From the NCBI RefSeq assembly GCF_015645445.1, contig NZ_JADOGI010000094.1, forward strand, positions 1-38,688: a DNA stretch of 38,688 bases, read 5' to 3'. A program made the translations under genes and the position numbers. Every line of letters begins with the position of its first letter. The first letter of the stretch is position 1. The notes under the pieces were generated by a model. It saw nothing but the letters and a program-made list of their open reading frames with translations. It searched no databases and had not been told where the DNA came from. The stretch comes from Nonomuraea cypriaca (GTDB taxonomy: Bacteria; Actinomycetota; Actinomycetes; Streptosporangiales; Streptosporangiaceae). Shown here piece after piece: positions 1-7,283 of this stretch.

Positions 1-1
1 G

Positions 2-565
2 CCCCAGCCGCTGCCTCAGTCGCCGTCGTCCGGCGGGAGCCACGCCGCGGGCTCCTCCTCACAGCACAGCCGGCCGTCGTCCAACGGGCCTTCCTCGCCG
101 AACGTGCTGCCCTCCTACTCGGCCTACCAGCCGGAGCAGCCGCCTCCCGCCACGCCGCCGCCGTCGGCCCCGGCGACCGGGCCCGTCCCGTCCCAGTCGC
201 CCACCACCGGGCAGTTCTCCATGCCGTCGAGCGCGTCCTACCAGCCGTCGCAGCCGGGGTCGTACACCGGGCCACAGCCGGCCCCGGTCAACCCGCCGTC
301 CGCGGCCACCGCCGGCGCCACCACGCTGGCCGACGCCGTCAAGGCGGCCCACAGGGAAGGCCACGACTTCGGCGAGTCCGTCGCCAGGGACGCCCCGGCG
401 CTGTGGCTGGAGGCGGTGCTGGCGCGCAAACCGCGGATGCCCTCCGACCTGGAGGCGCGGCTGCTGCAGGGGTCGTCCCTGCCGATCGACTTCCTCCTGC
501 ACGACGAGGTGCGCCACGCCCTCCGGCGCGGCTTCTGGGACGCATTGGAACGCGCCCGCCACTGA
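2..565 (+). CDS. C-terminal part of an unrecognised Pro/Ser-rich protein (partial)
   Basis: The frame is open from the first bases of the window, so the start lies upstream; 187 codons plus TGA are visible. About the first 100 residues are low-complexity and rich in Pro, Ser, Gln, Gly and Tyr, as in a disordered linker. The last ~80 residues are ordinary globular sequence, including LADAVKAAHREGHDF, ALWLEAVLARKPRMP and PIDFLLHDEVRHALRRGFWD. I do not recognise this C-terminal domain. High GC3 throughout supports coding. The gene converges on the response-regulator gene to its right. Its TGA lies inside the first copy of an 18-bp in-frame duplication (see the repeat at 551). No function is proposed. 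Confidence 0.75.
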   Translation, partial: PQPLPQSPSSGGSHAAGSSSQHSRPSSNGPSSPNVLPSYSAYQPEQPPPATPPPSAPATGPVPSQSPTTGQFSMPSSASYQPSQPGSYTGPQPAPVNPPSAATAGATTLADAVKAAHREGHDFGESVARDAPALWLEAVLARKPRMPSDLEARLLQGSSLPIDFLLHDEVRHALRRGFWDALERARH

Positions 566-592
566 GGACGCGCCCGCCACCTAGGACGCGCC
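551..592 (+). repeat. 18-bp tandem duplication spanning the stop codon
   Basis: Two adjacent 18-bp copies, cgcgcccgccactgagga (551-568) and cgcgcccgccacctagga (569-586), differ at two positions, and a third copy begins at 587. The first contains the TGA of the upstream gene. In the second the stop has changed, so the same peptide (RARH) is encoded again past the stop. It looks like a slippage duplication of the gene end. Confidence 0.8.
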
Positions 593-610
593 GGGGCTGA
601 ACTGAGCGTC

Positions 611-704
611 GCGGCTCAGCGAGCGCCGGCGCGCCGAGGCTGAGATGAGCGCCGGCGCTCAGGCGAGTACCGGCGCTCAGGCGAGTACCGAGGCTCAGGT
701 GAGC
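611..704. repeat. Degenerate 18-bp tandem array containing the response-regulator stop codon
   Basis: Copies at 651-668 (gccggcgctcaggcgagt), 669-686 (accggcgctcaggcgagt) and 687-704 (accgaggctcaggtgagc) are clearly related. 633-650 is a more diverged copy, and 611-624 a partial one. The tca at 695-697 is the stop codon of the minus-strand receiver gene, so the array extends that gene's 3' end. The rest of the 566-694 interval holds nothing else that I can see. Confidence 0.8.
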
Positions 705-1324
705 GCGTCGAAGCCGGCGCGCAGGCTCGTCACCCGGTCGGTCAGATCGGCCAGTGGCGCGGCCAGCGCCGGATCCTGCGACTTGCGGGCCAGCTCACGC
801 ACCCGGGCCAGCTCATCCTCCACCGCCGTCAGCCGCCGCGACAGCTCCGGCAACACCGACGCCTGATCACCGGCCCCCGGCGGCAGCTCGCCGCTAACGC
901 GGTCACGCAGCATGGACGCCTGCTCGGCCAGCCGCTTGTTCATGTTGTACAGCTCGGCGAACACCGACACCTTCGCCCGCAGCACCCACGGGTCGAACGG
1001 CTTGGTGAGGTAGTCGACCGCGCCGGCCGCGTAGCCGCGGAAGGCGTAGTCGGGAGCGCTGTCGACCACGGTCAGGAAGATGATCGGGATGTTCCTGGTC
1101 CGCTCGCGCCGCTTGATGTGCGCCGCCGTCTCGAACCCGTCCATGCCCGGCATCCGCACGTCGAGCAGGATGAGCGCGAACTCGGTGTTGAGCAGGGCCT
1201 TGAGCGCCTCCTCACCCGACCTGGCGCGTACGGGCACCAGGTCGAGTGAGCTGAGGATGGCTTCGAGCGCGATGAGGTTCTCCTCGCGATCGTCGACCAG
1301 GAGGATCTTCGCACGATCCGGCAT
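695..1324 (-). CDS. Receiver-domain response regulator with C-terminal coiled coil (OsaB-like)
   Basis: A 209-aa protein. Residues 5-125 form a CheY-like receiver: acidic pair D11-D12 in ILLVDDREEN, phospho-acceptor D55 in ILLDVRMPGMDG, T85, and K108 in YLTKPF. No DNA-binding domain follows. Instead, residues ~125-209 are Leu/Glu/Arg-rich with heptad-like spacing (LYNMNKRLAEQASMLRDRV, LTAVEDELARVRELARK), suggesting a coiled coil for protein contacts. Its ATG lies 3 nt after the TGA of the hybrid kinase, so the two are surely co-transcribed and presumably form a phosphorelay. Receiver plus coiled coil, directly downstream of a multi-HAMP hybrid kinase, matches the Streptomyces osmoadaptation pair OsaA-OsaB. 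That equivalence is inferred from architecture and order only. The stop codon sits in an 18-bp repeat array. Confidence 0.9.
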   Translation of the reverse strand: MPDRAKILLVDDREENLIALEAILSSLDLVPVRARSGEEALKALLNTEFALILLDVRMPGMDGFETAAHIKRRERTRNIPIIFLTVVDSAPDYAFRGYAAGAVDYLTKPFDPWVLRAKVSVFAELYNMNKRLAEQASMLRDRVSGELPPGAGDQASVLPELSRRLTAVEDELARVRELARKSQDPALAAPLADLTDRVTSLRAGFDALT

Positions 1325-1327
1325 TGA

Positions 1328-4300
1328 TCACGACCCTTCGGCTGGTGATGCGTCGGACCCGGATCCCCGCCCCCGGCTGAGCCAGCCGCGCAGGCGTTCG
1401 AGCAGGCGGTCCACGTCGACCGGCTTCGGAACGTAGTCGGACGCGCCCGAGGCGATGCTCTTCTCACGATCGCCCCGCATGACCTTGGCGGTCAGAGCGA
1501 TGATCGGCAGATCGGCGAACTGCGGCATTCGCCGGATGGCCGAGGTCGTGGCCCACCCGTCCATCTCCGGCATCATGATGTCCATCAGCACGAGTGCGAC
1601 GTCCTCGTTCCGTTCGAGCTGCTCGATCCCCTCCCGGCCGTTTTCAGCGTAGACGACCGTCGAGCCATGTCGTTCCAGCACGCTGGTGAGCGCGAAGACG
1701 TTGCGGATGTCGTCGTCCACGATGAGGATCTTGGCGCCGTTGAGCGGGTCGTCGCCCTGCCACTGGACAGGCGTCTCGACGGGTGGCTCGACCAGCTCAG
1801 GCATCGGAAGGTCCAGCGGCATCGGCGGCTCGGGCGCCTGCGCGGCGGCAGACTGCTCCTGCGCCGGCGGCGTCATCAACTGCCGCCTCGCCGCCGCCCC
1901 GCCGTCGGTCGCGGCCAGCGGCCCGGTGTAGGAGGCCGGCAGGTAGAGCGTGAACGTGCTGCCGTTGCCCAGCTCGCTGTCCACGTGGATCTCGCCGCCG
2001 AGCAGCCGGGCGATGTCCCGGCAGATCGCCAGGCCGAGCCCGGTGCCGCCGTATTTCCTGCTCGTGGTGCCGTCGGCCTGCCTGAACGCCTCGAAGATGA
2101 CGTCACGCTTGTCGGGCGCGATGCCGATGCCCGTGTCGACCACCTGGAACGCCAGCAGGTCGGCGGCCTCGTGCAGGGTGTCGTCGTCGAAGTGGACCCC
2201 GGCGGGCGCCCGCGTGACGCGTAGCTTCACCTCGCCCTTCGGCGTGAACTTCACCGCGTTGGACAGCAGGTTGCGCAGCACCTGCTGCAGGCGCTGCTCG
2301 TCGGCCCGCAGCTCGCTGGGCACCTCGGAGTCGACCTCGACGCTGAGTGACAGGCCCTTGTCCTGCGCCAGCGGCGCGAACGCGGCCTCCAGCAGATCGA
2401 CCATCTTGGGCAGCGACACCTGGATCGGGTGGATGTCCATCCGACCGGCCTCGACCTTCGACAGGTCGAGCATGTCGTTGATGAGCTGGAGCAGCGCCGA
2501 GCCCGCGCTGTGGATGGTGCGGGCGAACTCGACCTGCTGTGAGGTCAGGTTGCCCTCGGCGTTCTCGGTCAGCAGCTTGGCCAGCACCAGCAGGCTGTTG
2601 AGCGGCGTGCGCAGCTCGTGTGACATGTTGGCGAGGAACTCGGACTTGTAGCGCGAGGACACCGCGAGCTGCTCGGCGCGCTCCTCCAGCGTGCGGCGGG
2701 CCTGCTCGATCTGGAAGTTCTGGATCTCGATCGCGCGGTTCTGCTTGGCCAGCAGCGCCGCCTTGTCCTCCAGTTCGGCGTTGGACCTGCGCAGCTCCTC
2801 CTGCTGGCGCTGCAGCTCGTCCGAGCGCTCCTGCAGCTCCCTGGTGAGCCGCTGCGACTCCGTCAGCAGGTCTTCCGTGCGGGAGTTTGCGATGATCGTG
2901 TTCATCGTGACGCCGATGGTCTCGACGAGCTGCCGCAGGAAGTCGAGGTGCACCTCGCCGAACGGCGTGAACGAGGCCAGCTCCAGCACGCCGAGCACGC
3001 GGCTCTCGAACAGGATCGGCAGCACCACGATCTGCGCGGGCGTGGACTGGCTGAGCCCGCTGTCGATGGTGATGAACTGCGGCGGCACGTCGTCGAGGAT
3101 GATGTGCCTGCCCTCGGCCGCCGCCTGCCCGATGATGCCCTCGCCGATCGCGAAGCGCTGGCGCGGCCCCCTGTCTGGGCGTACGCCGTAGCCGCCGATC
3201 AGCATCAGCTCGTGGTCGCCCTCGGGATCGATGCCGTAGAAGGCGCCGTAGCGGGCCGACACGAGCGGCGTCAGCTCGCTCATCGTCAGCTTGGCCACTT
3301 CGAGCAGGTCGCGGTGGCCCTGCATGAGCCTGGAGATGCGGGCCAGGTTGGACTTGAGCCAGTCCTGCTCCTGGTTGGCCTGGGTGGTCTCGCGGAGGCT
3401 GCCCACCATCGAGTTGATGTTGTCCTTCAGCTCCGCCAGCTCACCCTGCGCCTCGACGGCGATCGAGCGGGTCAGGTCGCCGCGCGCCACGGCGCTGGTC
3501 ACGGTCGCGATGGCACGGATCTGCGTGGTGAGGCTGCCGGCCAGGTCGTTGACGCTCTCGGTGAGCCGCTTCCACGTGCCCTCGACGCCCTCGACCCGCG
3601 CCTGGCCGCCGAGCTGGCCTTCCGAGCCCACCTCGCGGGCGACTCGGGTGACCTCGGAGGCGAACGAGGAGAGCTGGTCGACCATCCGGTTGACGGTGGT
3701 CTTGAGCGCCAGGATCTCGCCCTGGGCGTTCACGTCGATCTTGCGTGTGAGGTCGCCGTTGGCGACCGCGGTGGTCACCTCGGCGATGTTGCGCACCTGG
3801 TACGTCAGGTTGTTGGCCATGGAGTTGACGTTGTCGGTCAGGTCCTTCCAGACCCCGGACACGCCCTTCACCCTGGCCTGACCGCCGAGCTGGCCCTGGG
3901 TGCCGACCTCGCGGGCGACCCTGGTCACCTCGTCCGCGAAGGAGGACAGCTGGTCGACCATCGTGTTGAGGGTGTCCTTGAGCTGCAGGATCTCGCCCTG
4001 GGCGTCGACGGTGATCTTCTTCGACAGGTTGCCCTGGGCCACCGCGGAGGAGACCGCCGCGATCTGGCGTACCTGCGAGGTGAGGTTGTTGGCCATGGAG
4101 TTGACGTTGTCGGTCAGGTCCTTCCAGACCCCGGACACGCCGCGTACCTGCGCCTGGCCGCCGAGCTGGCCCTCCGTGCCGACCTCGCGGGCGACCCTGG
4201 TCACCTCGGAGGCGAACGAGGACAGCTGCTCGACCATCGTGTTCATGGTGGACTTGAGCTCAAGGATCTCGCCCTGGGCGTCCACGTCGATCTTGCGGGT

Positions 4301-5515
4301 GAGGTCGCCGTTGGCCACGGCCGTCGTCACCTGGGCGATGTTGCGTACCTGGTAGGTGAGGTTGTTGGCCATGGAGTTGACGTTGTCGGTGAGGTCCTTC
4401 CAGACGCCCGACACGCCCTTCACCTCGGCGCGCCCGCCCAGCTTGCCCTCGGTGCCCACTTCCCTGGCGACTCGGGTGACCTCGTCGGCGAACGACGACA
4501 GCTGGTCGACCATCGTGTTGAGGGTGTCCTTGAGCTGCAGGATCTCGCCCTGGGCGTCGACGGTGATCTTCTTCGACAGGTTGCCCTGGGCCACCGCCGT
4601 CGCCACGGTCGCGATGCTGCGCACCTGGGAGGTGAGGTTGTTGGCCATGAAGTTGACGTTGTCGGTCAGGTCCTTCCAGACCCCCGACACGCCGGTGACC
4701 TGTGCCTGGCCGCCGAGCTGCCCCTCGGTGCCGACCTCGCGGGCGACTCGGGTCACCTCCTCGGCGAAGCCGGACAACTGGTCGACCATCGTGTTGACGG
4801 TGTTCTTCAGCTCGAACATCTCGCCCACGGCATCGACCGTCACCTTGCGGCTCAGGTCGCCCTTGGCCACCGCGGTGGTCACGACCGCGATGTCGCGCAC
4901 CTGCGCGGCCACGCGGGACGACATCGTGTTGACCGCCTCGGTGAGATCGCGCCAGCTCCCCGACATGCCGCGCAGGTTGGCGCTGCCACCCAGGCGGCCC
5001 TCCGTCCCGGCCTCGCGCGCCACCCTGGTGACCTCGGAGTTGAACAACGCGAGCTGGTCGACCATGCCGTTGATGGCCTTGCCCAGGCGCCGCACCTCAC
5101 CCCGGGCCGACCTGTCGAGGTCGATCCGCCGCGACAAATCACCCTTGGCGACCGCGTCGATCACGTCCGCCGCGCCGCTCACGGGGCTCACCAGCGCGTC
5201 GATCAGTATGTTGACCGACTCGACGCTCTCCGACCATGCGCCGACACCCGGTCCCGGCGTCAGCCGCTCGCCGAACCGGCCTTCCTTGACGACTTCTTTA
5301 CGCACGCGCACCAGCTCGTTGGACAGGTGCTCGCGACGGTCGGCCACCTCGTTGAGCAGCAGCCGGACCTCGCTCATGATGCCGGGAGGCGCGTGCGGGA
5401 CCCGGCGCCGGAAATCGCCGTCACGCCAGGAGAAGAGGGTCTCCAGGATGGGAACGAGATCCGCCTCGGTGTACGTCCTCTCCTCAGGGCTTGGCGCAAC
5501 CTTGGCCGTGGTCAT
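1328..5515 (-). CDS. Cytosolic multi-HAMP hybrid histidine kinase (OsaA-like)
   Basis: A 1395-aa protein. I start it at the ATG (5513-5515) preceded by AAGGAGG; an upstream in-frame GTG at 5566 has no ribosome-binding site. Domain order: N-terminal region of ~110 aa; seven HAMP-type repeats marked by GDLS/GNLS/GDLT motifs, alternating with linker HAMPs marked by GxLGG and VWKDLTDNVN; a GAF domain (VSARYGAFYGID onward); a long coiled coil; HisKA with phospho-acceptor H966 in SHELRTP; HATPase with NAVKF, DTGIGI and GTGLGLAI; and a C-terminal receiver with D1312 in LMDIMMPEMDG. No transmembrane segment or signal peptide is visible, so it should sense an intracellular state through the HAMP stack. 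Poly-HAMP kinases of this kind include Streptomyces OsaA and fungal Nik1. The receiver gene follows after 3 nt and a PP2C phosphatase gene diverges upstream. Confidence 0.93.
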   Translation of the reverse strand: MTTAKVAPSPEERTYTEADLVPILETLFSWRDGDFRRRVPHAPPGIMSEVRLLLNEVADRREHLSNELVRVRKEVVKEGRFGERLTPGPGVGAWSESVESVNILIDALVSPVSGAADVIDAVAKGDLSRRIDLDRSARGEVRRLGKAINGMVDQLALFNSEVTRVAREAGTEGRLGGSANLRGMSGSWRDLTEAVNTMSSRVAAQVRDIAVVTTAVAKGDLSRKVTVDAVGEMFELKNTVNTMVDQLSGFAEEVTRVAREVGTEGQLGGQAQVTGVSGVWKDLTDNVNFMANNLTSQVRSIATVATAVAQGNLSKKITVDAQGEILQLKDTLNTMVDQLSSFADEVTRVAREVGTEGKLGGRAEVKGVSGVWKDLTDNVNSMANNLTYQVRNIAQVTTAVANGDLTRKIDVDAQGEILELKSTMNTMVEQLSSFASEVTRVAREVGTEGQLGGQAQVRGVSGVWKDLTDNVNSMANNLTSQVRQIAAVSSAVAQGNLSKKITVDAQGEILQLKDTLNTMVDQLSSFADEVTRVAREVGTQGQLGGQARVKGVSGVWKDLTDNVNSMANNLTYQVRNIAEVTTAVANGDLTRKIDVNAQGEILALKTTVNRMVDQLSSFASEVTRVAREVGSEGQLGGQARVEGVEGTWKRLTESVNDLAGSLTTQIRAIATVTSAVARGDLTRSIAVEAQGELAELKDNINSMVGSLRETTQANQEQDWLKSNLARISRLMQGHRDLLEVAKLTMSELTPLVSARYGAFYGIDPEGDHELMLIGGYGVRPDRGPRQRFAIGEGIIGQAAAEGRHIILDDVPPQFITIDSGLSQSTPAQIVVLPILFESRVLGVLELASFTPFGEVHLDFLRQLVETIGVTMNTIIANSRTEDLLTESQRLTRELQERSDELQRQQEELRRSNAELEDKAALLAKQNRAIEIQNFQIEQARRTLEERAEQLAVSSRYKSEFLANMSHELRTPLNSLLVLAKLLTENAEGNLTSQQVEFARTIHSAGSALLQLINDMLDLSKVEAGRMDIHPIQVSLPKMVDLLEAAFAPLAQDKGLSLSVEVDSEVPSELRADEQRLQQVLRNLLSNAVKFTPKGEVKLRVTRAPAGVHFDDDTLHEAADLLAFQVVDTGIGIAPDKRDVIFEAFRQADGTTSRKYGGTGLGLAICRDIARLLGGEIHVDSELGNGSTFTLYLPASYTGPLAATDGGAAARRQLMTPPAQEQSAAAQAPEPPMPLDLPMPELVEPPVETPVQWQGDDPLNGAKILIVDDDIRNVFALTSVLERHGSTVVYAENGREGIEQLERNEDVALVLMDIMMPEMDGWATTSAIRRMPQFADLPIIALTAKVMRGDREKSIASGASDYVPKPVDVDRLLERLRGWLSRGRGSGSDASPAEGS
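3470..5160 (-). repeat. Internal ~276-bp tandem repeats encoding the HAMP stack
   Basis: Seven ~92-aa units repeat at both protein and DNA level. Units with AQGNLSKK alternate with units with ANGDLTRK, and the closest DNA matches lie two units apart. For example, the segment starting tcgtgttgagggtgtccttg at 3961 recurs at 4513, exactly 552 bp (2 x 276) away. This indicates duplication of a two-unit block rather than single units. Confidence 0.85.
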
Positions 5516-5635
5516 GGGGCCTCCTTCACTCGCTGTGAGCTCCGGCGAGTGATTCAAGTCTGTCACGATGAGTAGCTCGTAGTCCTGTCCTTGGATTTAC
5601 CCCAAGTCAACGGGAAGTGTGGTAGGCACGTTGGG
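5516..5635. promoter_or_regulatory. Divergent control region between kinase and PP2C genes
   Basis: 120 bp separate the two preferred starts. The region is AT-richer than its flanks (for example ttggatttacccc at 5591-5603). No canonical -35/-10 pair could be assigned with confidence. Promoters for both genes must lie here or overlap the gene starts. Confidence 0.4.
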
Positions 5636-7177
5636 ATGACTTCTTCTCCCCATGCGGTGCTCGCTGCGACGTTCGCGCCAGGCGAGACCGCTGTGACGTC
5701 TGCGATGAGGTTCACGCGTGAGGTGATGACCGCGTGGGCCACTGGCGGCGTGCTCCACACCGCCGAGCAGGTCGCGGGAGACTTGGCCCAGCAGGTCGCT
5801 GACGAGCCGTTCGAGGTCATCTGGAAGCATTTTGGGGACACCGTACAAGTGGAGTTGAAGCAACGACGCTCCTCTCAGGCAGAACCGAAAGCACCCTCCG
5901 CTAACGTTGAAGAGTGGGGAGTCACCTTCGCGGGCGATTCCCGTGTCCATTGGGCTAGGCTCACGCTACCCGGCTCTGTGGACAGAATCGCATCGGAGTG
6001 GCTGGAGGAGAGCTCCAGAGGGCCACATTGGCTGGGGTTCCTGGCTGACGCGAGTGACCTGCTCGCGGGCACTCTCGACCCCGACATGGTGCCCGCGATC
6101 ATCGCCCAGGTCGTGGTGCCGAGACTGGCGAGCTGGTGCGCCGTCTACACCTCCGACAACTCCGGCCCGCTGCGGCTGGTCTACCTCTGGCACGCCGACG
6201 AGGCCAGGATCGACGGCCTGCGCGAGCAGCTGACGGAGATGGACGTCGACGCCGCAGACACCAGGGTCACCTCCGCGATCCACCTGCCGGAGTCGCAGGT
6301 CCTCGCGGTGCCGCTGATGGCCCGCGGCCGCACCCTCGGCCTGATGTGCCTGGGCCGGCCCGACCGTTTCCCCGACGAGGTCATCCAGTTCGCCGAGGAC
6401 ATCGGCAGGCGCGCGGCGCTGGCCATGGACAACGCCAGGCTCTACGCCCAGCAGGCCGCCGCCAACCGCGCGCTCCAGCGCAGCCTGCTGCCGCCCAACG
6501 AGCCCGAGGTCCCCGGCCTCGACTACGGCGTCATCTACGAGCCCGCCGGCGAGGCCAACGAGGTCGGCGGCGACTTCTACGACCTGTTCAAGGCGGGCGA
6601 CGACTCGTGGCGGTTCGCGATCGGCGACGTCTGCGGCACCGGCCCGGAGGCCGCCGCCGTGACCGGCCTCGCCCGCCACACGTTGCGGCTGCTGGCCAGG
6701 GAGGGCTACGGCGTCGCGGCCGTGCTCGGGCGGCTCAACCAGGCGATCTTGGAGGAGGGCGAGCGCGCCCGGTTCCTCACGCTGCTCCACGGCGACATCA
6801 CGCCCGTGAAGACCGGGCTCGAGGTTCGCCTGGTCTCGGCCGGGCATCCCGAGGCGCTGCGGCTCAAGCCGAGCGGCAAGGTGGAGGCGGTGACCACGCC
6901 GCAGTCGCTGCTCGGCGTGTTCCACGAGGTCATGTTCGAGGCCGACACCGTCCGCCTGGATCACGGCGACGTGCTGCTGGCCGTGACGGACGGAGTGACC
7001 GAGCGGCGCTCGGGCGGGCGGCTGCTCGACGACGACGGCGGCCTGAGCAAGCTGCTGGCCGAGTGCGCGGGCCTGTCGGCCAGGGCGGTCGCGGAGCGCA
7101 TCCGCAGGGGAGCGGCCGAGTTCGCCTCGGAGCCGAGCGCGGACGACCTCGCCATCGTGGTCCTGCGCGCCCGCTGA
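5636..7177 (+). CDS. GAF-PP2C (SpoIIE-type) phosphatase with degenerate N-terminal RsbW-like region
   Basis: A 513-aa protein from ATG 5636; a TTG at 5591 would add 15 residues but looks unlikely. Residues ~10-75 (AMRFTREVMTAWA ... AEQVAGDLAQQVADEPFEV) follow the spacing of actinobacterial RsbW-like ATPase domains but lack the ELVTNA-type N-box and the glycine boxes. Next is a GAF domain (~130-285, LASWCAVYTSDN ... RAALAMDNARLYAQQ). The PP2C phosphatase follows, with metal-binding aspartates in VGGDFYDLF, AIGDVCGTG, LAVTDGVTE and SADDLAIVVL. Such proteins dephosphorylate anti-sigma-factor antagonists in partner-switching. In S. coelicolor, osaC (RsbW-PAS-GAF-PP2C, sigma-B control) lies divergent from osaAB, so this may be a reduced positional counterpart (inference). 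Confidence 0.88.
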   Translation: MTSSPHAVLAATFAPGETAVTSAMRFTREVMTAWATGGVLHTAEQVAGDLAQQVADEPFEVIWKHFGDTVQVELKQRRSSQAEPKAPSANVEEWGVTFAGDSRVHWARLTLPGSVDRIASEWLEESSRGPHWLGFLADASDLLAGTLDPDMVPAIIAQVVVPRLASWCAVYTSDNSGPLRLVYLWHADEARIDGLREQLTEMDVDAADTRVTSAIHLPESQVLAVPLMARGRTLGLMCLGRPDRFPDEVIQFAEDIGRRAALAMDNARLYAQQAAANRALQRSLLPPNEPEVPGLDYGVIYEPAGEANEVGGDFYDLFKAGDDSWRFAIGDVCGTGPEAAAVTGLARHTLRLLAREGYGVAAVLGRLNQAILEEGERARFLTLLHGDITPVKTGLEVRLVSAGHPEALRLKPSGKVEAVTTPQSLLGVFHEVMFEADTVRLDHGDVLLAVTDGVTERRSGGRLLDDDGGLSKLLAECAGLSARAVAERIRRGAAEFASEPSADDLAIVVLRAR

Positions 7178-7262
7178 CGCCGCGCGACCGCGGGCCGTCC
7201 GGTTTCTACCGCGCGCCCGCTGACGCCGCGCGCCCGCCGGCCGTCCGGTTTCTACCGCGCGC
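7165..7262 (+). repeat. 46-bp tandem duplication spanning the PP2C stop codon
   Basis: 7165-7210 and 7211-7256 are 46-bp copies differing at two positions (around 7187-7192), followed by the first bases of a third copy (gcgcgccgtccgg). The TGA at 7175-7177 lies in copy 1, and copy 2 repeats the last codons and stop downstream. This fills almost the whole space between the two convergent genes. No terminator hairpin with a T-run was seen. Confidence 0.85.
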
Positions 7263-7283
7263 CGTCCGGCTTCTTGTGAAATG

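Noticed and set aside
2948..5575. A long plus-strand open frame (875 codons) opposite the hybrid kinase
   Set aside because: It is antisense to a protein with complete kinase domains; its composition (Asp/His/Leu/Gly repeats) mirrors the HAMP repeats on the other strand and it contains no recognisable domain.
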